Positions 34,835 to 47,537 of a stretch of 64,000 bases of DNA are shown piece by piece. Under the pieces are notes generated by a model. The model saw only the letters and a program-made list of their open reading frames with translations. It was not told where the DNA came from and searched no databases. Position 1 is the stretch's first letter; each line of letters opens with the position of its first letter. The translations under genes and the position numbers were made by a program. The DNA is from Acanthococcus lagerstroemiae (lineage: Eukaryota > Arthropoda > Insecta > Hemiptera > Eriococcidae): the NCBI GenBank assembly GCA_031841125.1, contig CM063114.1, forward strand, positions 32,137,574 to 32,201,573. Direction: 5' to 3'.

Positions 34835-36216
34835 ATTCTCACTTTTTGGAAAATTCGAAGTCAGTCGACTATAACCAATTTCAGACGAACCATGTGTAAA
34901 ATTGAGTACGATTTTTTGACCAATGACATTTCAACTTTTGAGTGTATCTCGAACGAGGGTCACCGCAATTTGAACACAAATTCGAATCTGCATAAAAATT
35001 GAGTGAAAACAGTCTTAATCAAAATTTTGATTTTTTCGAATTTTGAAATTCTCCATACTATACATCATGTCTTTATTGCCGAAAAAATTTCGGAGACTTC
35101 AGCGTCGCGCTGGGCTATAACTCAATTTTTGACGAATCAAATCGTGTCAAATTGAGCTACACGCATTTTTTGACCCAAATTGACCAATTTTTCCAACTTT
35201 TTCGAGTGTATCTCGGAATCGGAGGGTCACCGCCAAATTTGAACACAAAATTCGAACTCAGCATAAAAAATTGAGTTGAAAACAGTCTTTAATTCAAAAT
35301 TTTTGATTTTTTCGAATTTTGAAAATTTCTCTATACTATACATCATGTCTTTTTTGGGCCGAAAAAATTTTCGGAGAGCTTCAGCGTCGGCGCTGGGGCT
35401 ATACACTCAATTTTTCGAGACGAATCCAAATCCGTTGTCAAAATTGAGCTACACGCATTTTTTGACCGAAATTGACCAATTTTTCCAACTTTTTCGAGTG
35501 TATCTCGGAATCGGAGGGTCACCGCCAAATTTGAACACAAAATTCGAATACAGCATAAAAAATTGAGTTGAAAACAGTCTTTAATTCAAAATTTTTGATT
35601 TTTTCGAATTTTGAAAATTTCTCCATACTATATACATCATGTCTTTTTTGGGCCGAAAAAATTTTCGGAGAGCTTCAGCGTCAGCGCTGGGGCTATATAC
35701 TCAATTTTTCGAGACGAATCCAAATCCGTTGTCAAAATTGAGCTACACGCATTTTTTGACCGAAATTGACCAATTATTCTAAATTTTTGGAGTGTATCTC
35801 GGGAAACGGATGGTCGTCGCCAAATTTGAACACAAAATTCGAACTCTGCATAAAAAATTGAGTTGAAAACAGTCTTTAATTCAAAATTTTTGATTTTTTC
35901 GAATTTTGAAAATTTCTCCATACTATACATCATGCCTTTTTTGGGCCGAAAAAATTTTCGGAGAGCTTCAGCGTCGGCGATGGGGCTATACACTCAATTT
36001 TTCGAGACGAATCCAAATCCGTTGTCAAAATTGAGCTACACGCATTTTTTGACCGAAATGGACCAATTTTTCCCAACTTTTTCGTGTGTATCTCGGAATC
36101 GGAGGGTCACCGCCAAATTTGAACACAAAATTCGAACTCAGCATAAAAAATTGAGTTGAATATAGTCTTTAATTCAAAATTATTGATTTTTTCGAATTTT
36201 GAAAATTTCTCCATAC
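34835..36216. repeat. ~295-bp tandem satellite, 4-5 units
   Basis: Units restart near 35065, 35341, 35636 and 35930 (marker CATCATG followed by TTTTTTGGGCCGAAAAA), with a partial unit before 35065 and another at the right end. The period is 276 bp for the 35065 unit and about 294-295 bp for the next two. The left two units differ from the others mainly by single-base losses in short runs. Open frames of about 97 codons in both directions recur with the unit and are artefacts of the repeat. Confidence 0.85.
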
Positions 36217-36412
36217 TAAGAACTGTTACGAAGAAAAAGAAAAATACGTCAGAATGTCCTATTTACTTGTCTTCTTCGTAAGAAGGGTGGAGTAAGAAAT
36301 CTAAATATTATGGGTGCGATTTATCGGCACATCAAAAAATAATGTTAGCACAGTAACCGTGAGTCAATCACAACAGAAGTTTGAATCAGCAGAACGTGTG
36401 GAGCCTGGACGT

Positions 36413-36719
36413 CAGGGACGTACTGATAGAAGGGAACAACTTACCCCCCCTCCCACGCAGGAATTTTGCACTCAGCAGTTGGGAAAATTTACCGTTTCCT
36501 TCAGGCGGAGTTGGGAAAATTCAACAAGTTCAAAAAATGTTTTTCTTTCTTTTAATTTGCTTCGATATTGGGAATTGATTTGAGTCGGTTGAAAAAATGC
36601 AGCAAGTCAAAAGATTTTATTTCTTTGCTTTGATACTGGGAAATTTTGAGTCGAGTCAGTTGGGACTTTCACAGTTTTAGCCCCTCCCCTTCCAGGAAAA
36701 CCACTTCGGTACGTCCCTG
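36413..36719. mobile_element. hAT-like MITE, copy 2 (CAGGGACGTA ends)
   Basis: It has the same ends and interior as the element at 24578. Flanks are CTGGACGT (36405-36412) and CTGATCGT (36720-36727), 6 of 8 matching, consistent with an old 8-bp target duplication. Confidence 0.65.
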
Positions 36720-37441
36720 CTGATCGTCGTGCTTCTGTCCCTACTGTTTCAAACATTTGACCAGTAAGCATCTGTTCGGTTTACTAATCAGGCTGAATCT
36801 TTGTGCTGTCCCTGCAGAGGCTAAAAATGTACCGCTTGGGCAGAAGAAAAAGAAGGGACGTCCAGCAAGAGCAACAAAATCGCCACTTGTACAGTAGGGG
36901 TGAGCTAAACACGTTATGAAAAATTGACTATTTATTTATTTCAAAACTGCTACTTTGTCATTCTTATGTTCATTTGTTTCATTTATTGTGATAATATTCT
37001 AATTTAATGTGCTGATATATATTTCCCAAATATTATTCGATCGAGTTCAACTTTTATTCCAATTCATTTCAAATTAATATAACATTATTACTTTTTCTAT
37101 CAAGTGAAACTAATCTGCCTGTGCTACTCGGCATTCAAAAGTTCGATATTAAGTGGCATTCATATAACGAATCTAGATGATACAAGAATTTACGCGTTAC
37201 GCGTGAAACGTGCGTCATCATACGCTCCACTATTTAAAAAAAAAAAAAAAAAAAAAAACGATGAAATGAAAGTTTAGACTGTTTGGTACTTAAATTTTTA
37301 AAATTGAAAATCATTCGTTTTAAAATACTAGAATTTCACGTACGCACTGCACCCTGTTTCCAAACTGAAGTCAGGTACAGCTTTACAACTCGCAGGAGTA
37401 TGAAAAATAATCTATAATACGGCGTACTTCGCATTTCCGCA
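36720..37441. other. 3' flank of transporter gene
   Basis: A poly-A run lies at about 37236-37257. TTTATT (AATAAA on the - strand) occurs near 36931, 36981 and 37050 and could serve the transporter transcript. No gene is seen. Confidence 0.35.
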
Positions 37442-40400
37442 TTACGATGGACTCTCGGCTAATAACGGGGACGTTTCATCACGTAAATCTGTTTCAGAAC
37501 TGTACACTAAATTCAAAACTCGATTGCTACCAACTCCAACGTTATTTTGGTACGACCCGTGGTACAGTTTTTCTAAAACAGTCTGATTACTTTCTGCTGT
37601 CCCACCGCCAGCAACGTATTCCGCGCGCTTCTGATTTTTTTGAAGTTCGTTATATCGGACTCGACCCGCGCTGAATAAGTACCAACACTCAAAAATCACC
37701 TGAAACACGATTTCACGAAGTCTTACAATATTATATAGTTCAAGTTTCAAAAGTGAGACCACGTTACATACCCCGACGGCCCGACGAGACGATTCCATAG
37801 GGTATATGTGTCCTTGCAATTTAGAACCGCGCGGATACATTTAAATTAATTATAATAAAAATTCGAAAGCTACTTATCGAGTGGTTTACCAAAATGAAGA
37901 CTAGTATCATAATGAACAGCGAAGCATTAGGAAACCCATAATTATCGTAAAGAAATCCAGAAACTGTTGGGCCAATAAACGCTCCCAAAGCGAATGAAGA
38001 CGTCCACAATCCAGAAATCATTCCATAAGTTTCCAAATCATTTGGTAGGCCGTGAGCCCTAAAACAATTTACGTTCTTAACAGTCGGCTCGAATGGAGAT
38101 ACGCGTAAGATGCGTCGCTGTAATTATAATTTAGAAATTGGGTGTATAGGTTCGGAACCAACTTCAAACTTACAACGCAGTCTGTAGAGCATCAGTGAAA
38201 GATGAAACCAATCGAGCACCGACACCGAGACCGTGGAAAAATAAACCTATAATTACAAGCGCTAGGGATCTGCAAAAAATGTCGGTATAAATTACTTATA
38301 CGAACGAGCCTACTCGCGTATAGATTTATTTTTTTTAGCGAGGCTAAATACTAGCTCTTGTATCCAATTGTCCGAGGCACTCGAAAAACTGCATAAAATA
38401 CCCCGGCAGAAGCCTTAATTTGGTGCTCGTCAAAAGTTAGAAATCCGCCACAACGTCTACAGATCGAGGTACAAATCAAAAAAGATGAAAAGAAGATATA
38501 TGACTTACGGGGGAAGTGGTATGAAAGGTGCTGGGCCAACGAGACCAACGCCGATGATTAATATAATTCCACCGATGACTGCTACCGCTTTAGGACGTAA
38601 ATATTTGTCACACAGCCAGCCCCACACAGGTGCCGATGAGCCGTACGTTGCTCCGGTCACAACAAAAACCAACCCCAGCACGATTGGAGTCAAATTAAAC
38701 TGCAAAAACAAAAGGCATTAGCATACATGCGCGCGTAATCTTTCTTATCATTTCTTTCACTTTGGATCAAATCCGGATTTAATGTAGAAAATAGGAGCGC
38801 CCGCGAGAACTATTTAGTTTTGTTTGATTCGAAAATTACGCTAAATTTTGAGAAAATGAAAAGTCGAATGCGATGGAGATCCGAGAATATTAAAATCCGG
38901 ATTTCGATTTACTTGAGACCAAGCGTACCTGTCGCACATGGGGTTCTAAGGTAGCTGAGAAAAAACTAATACTAGTAGATGTACTTAAAATAGTGGCCGC
39001 ACACACCGGTATACCTCGGAGGTTGAGCAATTCGCATAACCTGCCTGAAACATTTTAAGGAAAAATTTATTAATTTTAGCGAGCCTTGGAACCATGGTAT
39101 GGCTCGTAATGAATTCGGGACGGCAAGATGAGCAATACGAGGGATAAATTGGTTCTACTTCCGATTTCGAAACAAGAGAGAAAACATCGGTACCGAACGA
39201 TGAGTAAAAATTCCTGATCACCAAAAAAAATCTTCTGAGGAGTAGAATTAGAAGGTCGAGTATTATTTTGTTTTGAAAAAATGAGGTTCTCGTTATTCGA
39301 ATAAAATTCATTTTCTAATCCACACACCCGCAGTCCACTTATTGTGTCTTCTGACCTCGCAGCATCGTGAATTTGAAGTTAAATATACGAACTGAGGTTC
39401 AGGTATATAACTGATGACTATTAGATTTCATCTGGGTATATTTTAAGTATATCTTCAAGAAATATTCACCATATTTCTACAGATCGACGTCGAAATAAGT
39501 CATACCTATATGTATAGGCTTGTTATCCTAGGAAATACTTTCTCGTCTTTACTCCACCAGTCCTACGGTTAATGACTACCAATGTCGTCGAACTCTTCAC
39601 AAAATAAAAGCTTATAGAATAATACTCGTAAATAATGATATCCGCAGAGCTTTACCGGTAGTTTTCGTGTTTGCCTGGTATTTTTCGTGAACAGGCAATG
39701 CCAGTCTTGTTATAAGTGCGGTGAGGAACAGTACACCACCAAGAACCATGAAAGGAGTCGAAAAGCCACCAATCTACAACAATTCAGAAAGATTGATGAA
39801 TACGGAATACAAGGAACGTATTTCTGATCTATAGAATAATGCATGTGGGTTTAGTAAACAAGTTTAACTTTTTCATTCAATGTAAGCTTCTAACAACTAA
39901 ACAAGAGCTTGCTTTAAAGGTAAATACCAAATAAGTCTCGTTAAGTTGACTCAAAATACTAGAATATGGGACTAAAAAAAGTAGTTATTTTATCAACTTA
40001 TTATTTAGCAATTTAAATTTTATAATATTCGGAACCACCAACCTGATACAGGACACCACCGAGTGTTGGACCGGCGATTAATCCAAGGCCAAAAAAGGTT
40101 TCCAATGAAGCCTGCGCATTAAAAAATAAAAGGAATAAAAGACAGAGAAAGAAAAATGCGAGAGAAGTAATAAATCTAGAAGGAAAAATGTAGACTACTC
40201 GTATAGTTCCTATTCTTAACACAACTTTAGGAACTCAATTGTTTACATAATTTATTTACTTACAAAAGTTGTAGCTACATTATTTGGAAATTCATTCGCA
40301 ATTATAGCAAAACTAGCGGTTAGAAAGGCTGCATTCCCTAATGCTTCAACAATACGGATCAGGAGCGCTAGTGATATAAAAAGATAACGGCCGTCGACTA

Positions 40401-42426
40401 GATCAAGAAGCCTGGAAATTTATAACAATCAATAAGGATATTAATATATAAATGTAGTGGTTTTCCGGAAAAGCTTTAAAATCTATAATAGCGTCTCGAG
40501 TCTTCGGGCGGATTCTTCTTCACTCGTTGAAAATGAACATTATCTCTATTACTTGTGTGTTATTTTAAATAAAGTCTTACAATATTATAGAATGTTAACG
40601 CATCACCGGAAAAATCGTCATGCAGTAGCAGTTGTTGATTAGCACATCAAGACCCACAGAGCTACAGGGACCTCAAAGTAGAAAAGCAAATTTTTTACTC
40701 CCCCCCCTCCCCTTCTCCACAAAATAATTTCAAACGATATCGTTTTTACCCCTTTGCTAGAATAAGTCGTTCAGTAACTTTATTGCCAGTTAAACGAACT
40801 GGAGGGCTAAATGTTTTGCGCGAATTCAAATTGTTTTCATTCTGCGCAGTAATATGTAAAATCATAAATCTACAGTCATCTCATCACCGACATCAGAAAC
40901 TGAAAATTGATCTCGAGCGATAATGTCTACAATTAATTTTTTTACGGTGGGGAAAGGGAGATTAGCTTTTATATTTAATTATTTTTGTTCGAAAGTCTTG
41001 TAACAGTGATTAAATGAGTTCTAGAAAAGTTGTCATTCTTGCAAGTTGCAAGCATCAAAATTTAATTCCAGGGTTTTTTAAAGATCATTTTGTTTTGAAA
41101 GTTCCAGGACCGTTCACCAATTGGTAGGAGGGGATGAGAGCATTGTGTATTGTCTACCCCTCCAGAGAAAATATGTACCTTCGCAACAAAACAAAAAATC
41201 TATTGTTACTTAGGTACCCATCCAGTCACAATCACACCCCCCCCCCCCCCAATAAAATACCTGGTTACAGGCCTCGAAATTTCGAAATTAAATATTGAAA
41301 TTTTTCAAAATATTCCTTAAAGACTACTTCAAACAATAAACTATAGTACTACCCGAAGAGCACAGAACAAATGCCGGATGTTAGTATTCCACAGAAGAAC
41401 ATAGTTTTCGGGCCAACTATTTTAATCTGTAACGAAACCGGTGGACACATATGAGTTTTGATTAACATTCATTTGTTGTACCTACTTATACGTACACATA
41501 ATATTACGTAATAGTGCATCTATTCTTATGTAGGTACTGGGTAATGTGTACGCACATGATGATACGGATGAAAGTATTAATATTACGTAAAAATGAAATG
41601 CCGAATCTAACGCGAACGCACGCGAGATTTGTAACGAACTAAAAATAACATGATCAACGTCAATATCAATAAAGCGATAGTTCAGCTATGCAAAGCAAGT
41701 AGGAAAGAGGTCGTATTTTAATAATTGAGAAGTATCAAAATTAATATTTTCATACAGTTCATTGGCGACTAAAGTAGAAACGAAAACAAATAGAAAGAAA
41801 GAGAGAAGCGGGAAAAATTAATAGAAATGATGATTTCAAAAATTTGAAGTCGTAACTTACCTTTTTGCCATAGTAAGGACTTATTAAGAATACGACTAGC
41901 TCGAATACGCCGAAAACGAAACCGTATTCGGTCGCTGTTGCTCCTTTTCTTTCAGCCTGGAACATGAATCAAAGTAAACATATCGTCAAATCGGGTATCT
42001 TGAAATAGCCGGGTAATTTAGAACGTACCAGCAGGCATGTGTACGAGCCACCTTACTTGCCCACTTTAGCTAATCCCGGAAGCTCTCGCATTTATGAGTA
42101 CATATGAACAATGAACGGTCGGAATTCATTATTACTGTGTACAAGTCTGTTGAAGCATTCTAAGTTACACGGCTGTTCCGAGATACCCCAGTTGACAGTA
42201 TCATGTATAAGAAGTATATAAAATTGTCCGAAATACAACTTAATGTTATTACTTAATTAGTACGTAGGGACTCCATTATAACTATTATATACATATAGAA
42301 GAAATAACGAACCTCTTCCGGGAAGAAAGGAGCTTGTAAAGATACGCAGGTAGCATTACAAAAATCAGCAAGGCCAAAAGCACCTAATATTAGCAGCTGT
42401 CTTTTCGAAAAATCAGAGAACTTCAT
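37442..42426 (-). CDS. SLC18B1-like major facilitator transporter (11 exons)
   Basis: Exons in transcript order: 42426-42313, 41956-41861, 41426-41353, 40411-40264, 40111-40043, 39773-39656, 39044-38929, 38699-38509, 38269-38174, 38058-37890 and 37699-37442 (stop TAA). All junctions are in phase, giving about 482 residues. Visible features are SLQAPFFPEE after the first membrane helix, FGVFELVVFLISPYYGKK, NEFPNNVAT, the antiporter-type motif GLGLIAGPTLGGVLYQ in the first half, and its counterpart GAFIGPTVSGFLYD in the second half. SLC18B1 is described as a vesicular polyamine transporter; substrate here is inferred from family only. The start ATG at 42426 is the first in frame; another 5' exon is possible. 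The first donor is GTTCGT, a weak site. Confidence 0.9.
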
Positions 42427-43234
42427 ATTTACGAGTGTAGGTGTGCAATCGACCAAAAATAAATTCGAATCTCAGGTGACCAATTCACTCTGCCGAATCA
42501 TATTGATATGTAATTACAACTGGAATTATTAATTTTCGAATACTTCGTCGATGTAGCAGCACACCTGTAACCAGAAACAGAATAAATTAATTTACTTGCT
42601 CATAAGTAACTAACTGGCAACGATAGAAGTTATGCACATTTTTTCCTAATTTGAAGAAAAAAAAGGGAAACCACTTTCTCATACCGATACAAATCGACGA
42701 ATGTTTGAATTTTAAAAGAACTAGGCACCTACTGAAATACAAATTTTAAAAGTTCCCGAAACATACCCTACGAAATTAATAATATACGCGAAAATACCCA
42801 CATACACGTCTGAACCATACAATATAGCGTTGGAAGCACGCTGCCTACAAACACTATATTGCCCTCCGGTACACATTCAGCAGGAGATAATAGAAGACGA
42901 CTGAACTCATATCAGTTCACAGATAAGTACTCGCTAGAAAGCTAGGCCTATTATTAGTCTACTCCATCTACAAAAGCAATCATGTACCTATGTACATACT
43001 ACATACATAGAAAACGATGAAACAAATGATAATTTCCCAGATACATCGTTATTTTTTAGGAGACATCAGGGGAATAGAGTTACCCAAAGCTATTTTTCTG
43101 AACTACATAGATGGTGAGCGATGAAATAGATATTCGACAGATAATTCCTAAAAAGACAGTCGGTACAACAATTGAATCTCTGGTCCAACGCATGCGTCAA
43201 AAAAGCGACCGAGTTTGCATGTTGATATTTGTTT
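42427..43234. other. 5' flank of transporter gene
   Basis: This should contain the promoter and any 5' untranslated exon of the transporter gene. I see no clear TATA box or initiator and no other gene. Confidence 0.35.
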
Positions 43235-43647
43235 TAAAGGGTCGAACATATGCCTAAAAAGTTTCTAGAAAATAGAACATCGCATCGTACCGTGTATCAT
43301 AAGGTACCTACACACGCGATCTCACGACATAGGTATCTCTAGCTATAATACTAGTGGGTGAAAAGTCAATATGGCCCGCTACAGAGCACTTCTAAATGTT
43401 TTTTCATAATGTACATTGTATATGAATCAGCATAGTGACGTAGTAGTAGATAGAAAAAAAAAAATCAAAAAAAAAAAGAAGGGTGAATTTGCCCAGAAAT
43501 GCTTATTTGTTTTGGAAGCCGGTAAGCGATCAGTTTCAAAGGTCTAGTTATTATTACATATTATACGTATGTATAATATCTACGGCCAGGCCCGGAGGGC
43601 CCGTGCCTAGGGCGGAACATTATTCAGGGGCGGAAAAATTTTCCAGT

Positions 43648-43693
43648 ATTACACAAAAATTCATTTCCAACTCGCAACTCCCAAGTTCAAAAC
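43648..43693. repeat. Left 46-bp target-site duplication of RTE copy 3
   Basis: The 46 bases starting ATTACACAAAAATTC recur at 46130-46175 after the (ATT)n tail, and once only at the empty site (about 47952-47997). Confidence 0.85.
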
Positions 43694-46095
43694 ACTGCAC
43701 CCAATGAGAGAGTCAAAAACGAAATAGACCACTGCGTCATAAACGAACGTGCAGTGGTGAAGGACTACAGTGTTCTATCCCGCTTCGAGTTCTCCTCAGA
43801 CCATAGGGTAGGGAGATGCACCCTTAATATACCACGTAGAGTAAAAATCAGGGAGTACATCAAAAATAACGAGAAGAGGGGGGGGCAACCTAGTCATACC
43901 ACAGCACAAATGGAGAGTAGCGTCAGAAGATATGAAAAACAAGATAGAACTCTGGAAAACAGAACAGCATAACGCAACACTACAAGATTGTTATGACAAC
44001 CTGATCAAAATTATCGAAGGAACTCTAGAAACTTTTGGCAAAAGGAGGAATGTAGTGACTACAGACGATAAACTGACCGATCAGACCAAAAACCTTATTG
44101 CGAAAAGGGAAAGTATGCGAAAGTTGGAGAATAAAACACCACACCAACGCGTCGAATGGGTAGAAATACAAAAAACCGTTAAAAACGCAATTAAGAACGA
44201 CTGTAAAAGGTACGAGGAGGAAAAAATTCGCGAAATCATTGAATCATCATGGTCGACAAAAAGAATGAAAAAAGAACTCTGCTATGGTAAACAAATGGCA
44301 ATCGGCTTGGAGGGGGAAAAAGGTACGAGGATTTGTGACAGAAAAGGCATTCTATTAGAAGCCACGAAATTCTACGAAGAACTCTACCATAACCCGAAGA
44401 GCACAAAAAGTGGAAGCACGCCACGGGAAGGAGATGGTAGCGCTGGACCAGCCGATGATCCAACTAGCGATCAATCTGATAACCCACTCCCGGGGATTTT
44501 GGATCACGAGGTGGAAATAACCTTGCGGAGGTTGAAAACGAGGAAAGCGTCTGGCCCCGACAAAATAGAAAATAAAAACCTAAAAGAATTCGCGGAGGAA
44601 CTATCTGACCCATTAACTATACTATTTAATAAAATCATAATATCGGAAGAAATCCCAAAACAATGGAAGCAGGCCGAGATTATCCTACTGCACAAAAAAG
44701 GAGACAAAAAACAGTTGAATAATTATAGGCCGATTAGCCTCTCCTCCAACGTTGGTAAAGTATTTATGAAGGTCCTCAAAAACAGAGCCTATCCTCAGCT
44801 TGACAGCGCGCAGCCCGTCGAGCAGGCGGGGTTCAGGAAGGGTTTTGCCACAACTGATCACATACATACATTAAATCAACTAATAGAAAAGGCAAACACC
44901 TACCAAATTAAAATTAACCTGGCTTTCGTGGATTTCTGTAAAGCGTTTGACACAATCGACCACAACTATCTATGAGAGGCTCTGGAGACCCAAGAAATAA
45001 ATCCAAAAATTGTGAAAATATTAAAAGAATATTACCGAGATACTTGCGCGTACATCAAATTAGACAGCCCTGGACCCACCTTTAAAATTCAAAGAGGAGT
45101 AAAGCAAGGGGACCCCCTGTCTCCCAACCTATTCAACGCACTACTGGAACATATATTCAGAAAATTGGACTGGAGGGAAGGGGATCAAAATCGATGGGCT
45201 AAATTTAAATCACTTGAGATTTGCAGACGACATTGTTCTTATAAGTGGAGACAGGGAGGAACTCCAAGGAATGCTCGACGGGCTGGTGGCCGAAAGCGAA
45301 AAAGCGGGACTCAAAATCAACGCAACCAAAACGAAAATAATGGCCAACACCGAGGGTATCAAAATTATGGCGGGAGGGGAAATTTTGGAGACCGTTAACG
45401 AATATACATACCTCGGTCAGATAATTTCATTCAAAGATAAAATGAACAAAGAAATAAATAAAAGAATAAGCCAGGCGTAGAAAGGATTTTGGGGTCTGAG
45501 ATCGATTTTCAAGGGGAAACTAAAGACCGCGTCGAAAACAAGAGTATTAGAAATATGCATTATGCCAATTATGACGTACGGGGCCCAGACATGGTCGCTC
45601 ACGGACGCCCAAACCCGGAAACTGATAACTACCCTAAGAGCCATGGAACGTAGTATGTTAGGTATCAAAAGAATTGAAAAAATCAGGGCCAAAACCATTA
45701 GAAGTCAGACAAAATGTAGGGGGGTGGTATTCACGATCACAAAACAAAAATTTAAATATGCAGGCCACTTGGCGAGATCTAGTGTAGACAGGTGGGCACG
45801 GAGATTGACATTCTGGGTCCCGTACGATCATAGGAGGAGGACAGGCAGGCCATTAAAAGCCTGGAAAGACGAAATTACGGAAAGGGTGGGTTTGCCATGG
45901 TGTGGAGCAGCTCAAAATCGGAAAAGATGGAGGAAAATAGAGGAGGCCTATGCCCGCGACATGGGGGCAAGGTACGAGACACACTAAATTTGGGGGAAGG
46001 GAGATTGTCAGGCAATATGCTATTTTGTATGTATATTTATCCCATTATGTTATTCCATATATTTGTAATGGTTTGTGTTTCGTATTAAAGGCTGC

Positions 46096-46129
<34 letters not shown>
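43694..46129 (+). mobile_element. RTE-type retrotransposon, copy 3, 5'-truncated
   Basis: It begins in the last part of the endonuclease (KNEIDH, FSSDHRVG), continues through the reverse transcriptase to a stop at 45987, and ends with a 3' UTR and an (ATT)n tail. A 46-bp target-site duplication and an unfilled paralogous site define both ends exactly. Its protein differs more from the copies at 3196 and 17204 than those do from each other, and its tail is ATT rather than AAAT, so it is probably a separate subfamily. Confidence 0.88.
43700..45987 (+). pseudogene. RTE reverse transcriptase, copy 3, several lesions
   Basis: A first frame (up to 43972) overlaps a second (43932-44975), so a frameshift lies near 43930. 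The second frame carries SGPDKIENKNLKEF, WKQAEIILLHKKGD, NNYRPISLSSN, VEQAGFRKG and FVDFCKAFDTIDH, then an in-frame TGA at 44973. The third piece (45012-45210) has GVKQGDPLSPN. A frameshift precedes MRFADDIVLIS (45214-45480), which ends at a TAG. The last piece (45562-45987) has MTYGAQTWSL, FKYAGHLAR and RRRTGRPLKAW. At least two stops and two frameshifts rule out function. Confidence 0.85.

Positions 46130-46131
<2 letters not shown>
46097..46131 (+). repeat. (ATT)n tail of RTE copy 3
   Basis: About eleven ATT units end the retrotransposon and merge into the ATTACAC start of the right target-site duplication. Confidence 0.8.
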
Positions 46132-46134
<3 letters not shown>

Positions 46135-46320
46135 ACAAAAATTCATTTCCAACTCGCAACTCCCAAGTTCAAAACCAATACAAGCGAAAAATTTTTGAGG
46201 GGTCAAGGGCAAGTAACTAGTTTAGCAACAGGTCGAGGGGGGTGCTTCTAAGCGAGTACCCAGGGGCGCTCACGACCTTAATCCGGCCCTGTCTATGGCA
46301 CATATTTGTGCAAAAAGAGA

Positions 46321-47537
46321 AATAGGTACTCTCCTGTTTGGGTATGATGAACGCATTCCAAATTAATTCTTCCGACACCGTACCTCAGGTCTCGGGAAAA
46401 TCCTTCCTTTGAAGTATCACGTCAGAGACCTGAGAGCACGAGAGAAATACTATCACTGGCTTTTGGTTTATTAATCATTCGATTCAAATAAACTTCTAAT
46501 ATATACTCGTTTGCTTTTTAGTATTAAGTTGTCAAGAAAGTAGTTTTATAGGTATACATCATCATCTCGAGTTTAAATTAGGTAGGATAAACTACAAATG
46601 ATGGTCCACGTCCTGTCATCTCAAAATAAAACCACCACTCAAAACAAAGAAAAGAAAAGAAAAAAATAGTCAGAATATGATGTCCATCACATAACATAGT
46701 GGTAAGAGCAAGTCAGAATATTCAACCCTCGCAAGCGCTGAATTTTTCTGTAAAGCCATTTTTTTCCATATTTCAACTGTGTTAAATTGGAATTCTTAAT
46801 TACGCTTATAATTTCGTAGCAGTGGTTTTTCAATTATTATAGTAGATAATGATCGATTGAAATAAAAATTTTGTGCAAAAGAATTGACACCAATTTTTTG
46901 AAACCTACTTTGGTAGTTTCGAATTATGAACTGCAGGTAGCGGGGCGACGCTACTGAAATATCCCTTCTTCTCAGCATTAGTTATTTTTATCATTTTTGA
47001 ACATAAATTACGTATCTGCTCTTATTTTATCTATTACCTTTGAAAATGCATACCCCAAAAAGTACCAAATTGGATTTAAAAAATTCCCACCAAATTAGTA
47101 TCCCTTTTCTTTGAGTACTTGGAAAACATACCCCTCCCCCTTCTTATAAAGAGCAATCATATGACTTAGTTGACCTTAACTATACCTCAAAAAAGTTGAA
47201 TAGCGCTTCATAAATCGACAAGTCAACGCTGAAAAAAATGAAAATTTATTTGTCCAAAAATTATGACAATTTACTAAAATGAATTTCATACGGACATGTT
47301 TGTCAAACTATCCTAATCAATATAAAATGGTTTGAAAAGATTTTTGCAAAAATTCCAGTTTTGATGAAAATGTTAAAGTTCAAGTAGGCAGGCCTCGCAC
47401 GTTCACTAGAAGCGTTCCATCGCACACTCATATTTTTATGAAGCTGTCTCAAACTAAGATATCGCATAAGAGTAAGTGTGTACCTTCAGAAAAAGACTAG
47501 GTACTACTACTTGTAAAAAAAAAAAAAAAAAAAAGTC
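46321..47537. other. Spacer between duplicated segments
   Basis: No gene or element was recognised. A poly-A run lies at about 47515-47534, just before the second copy of the duplicated segment. Confidence 0.4.

Larger units (their letters stand above)
43587..46291. mobile_element. hAT-like MITE split by RTE insertion
   Basis: The ends are CAGGCCCGG and, inverted, CAGGGCCGGATTAAGG, a terminus style common in hAT elements. The 8-bp flanks are TCTACGGC (43579-43586) and TCTATGGC (46292-46299). The uninterrupted paralogue is at 47889-48113. Confidence 0.75.
43235..46320. repeat. Duplicated segment, copy 1 (carries RTE insertion)
   Basis: From TAAAGGGTCGAACATATGCC to the bases after TCTATGGCACATATTTGTGC this segment matches 47538-48144 nearly base for base, except for the 2.44-kb RTE insertion and small indels. 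The two copies are in direct orientation about 4.3 kb apart. Each contains one copy of the hAT-like MITE. Confidence 0.85.

Noticed and set aside
35276..36159. ~97-codon frames repeated in both directions
   Set aside because: They recur with the ~295-bp satellite unit, which is not a multiple of three, and have no codon or domain signal.
34835..36216. CRISPR-like array
   Set aside because: Unit length (~295 bp) and lack of unique spacers between short repeats fit a satellite, and the DNA is eukaryotic.
38985..39327. - strand frames of 83-108 codons
   Set aside because: They lie over the intron between transporter exons 6 and 7 and only partly overlap exon 7, in the wrong frame.
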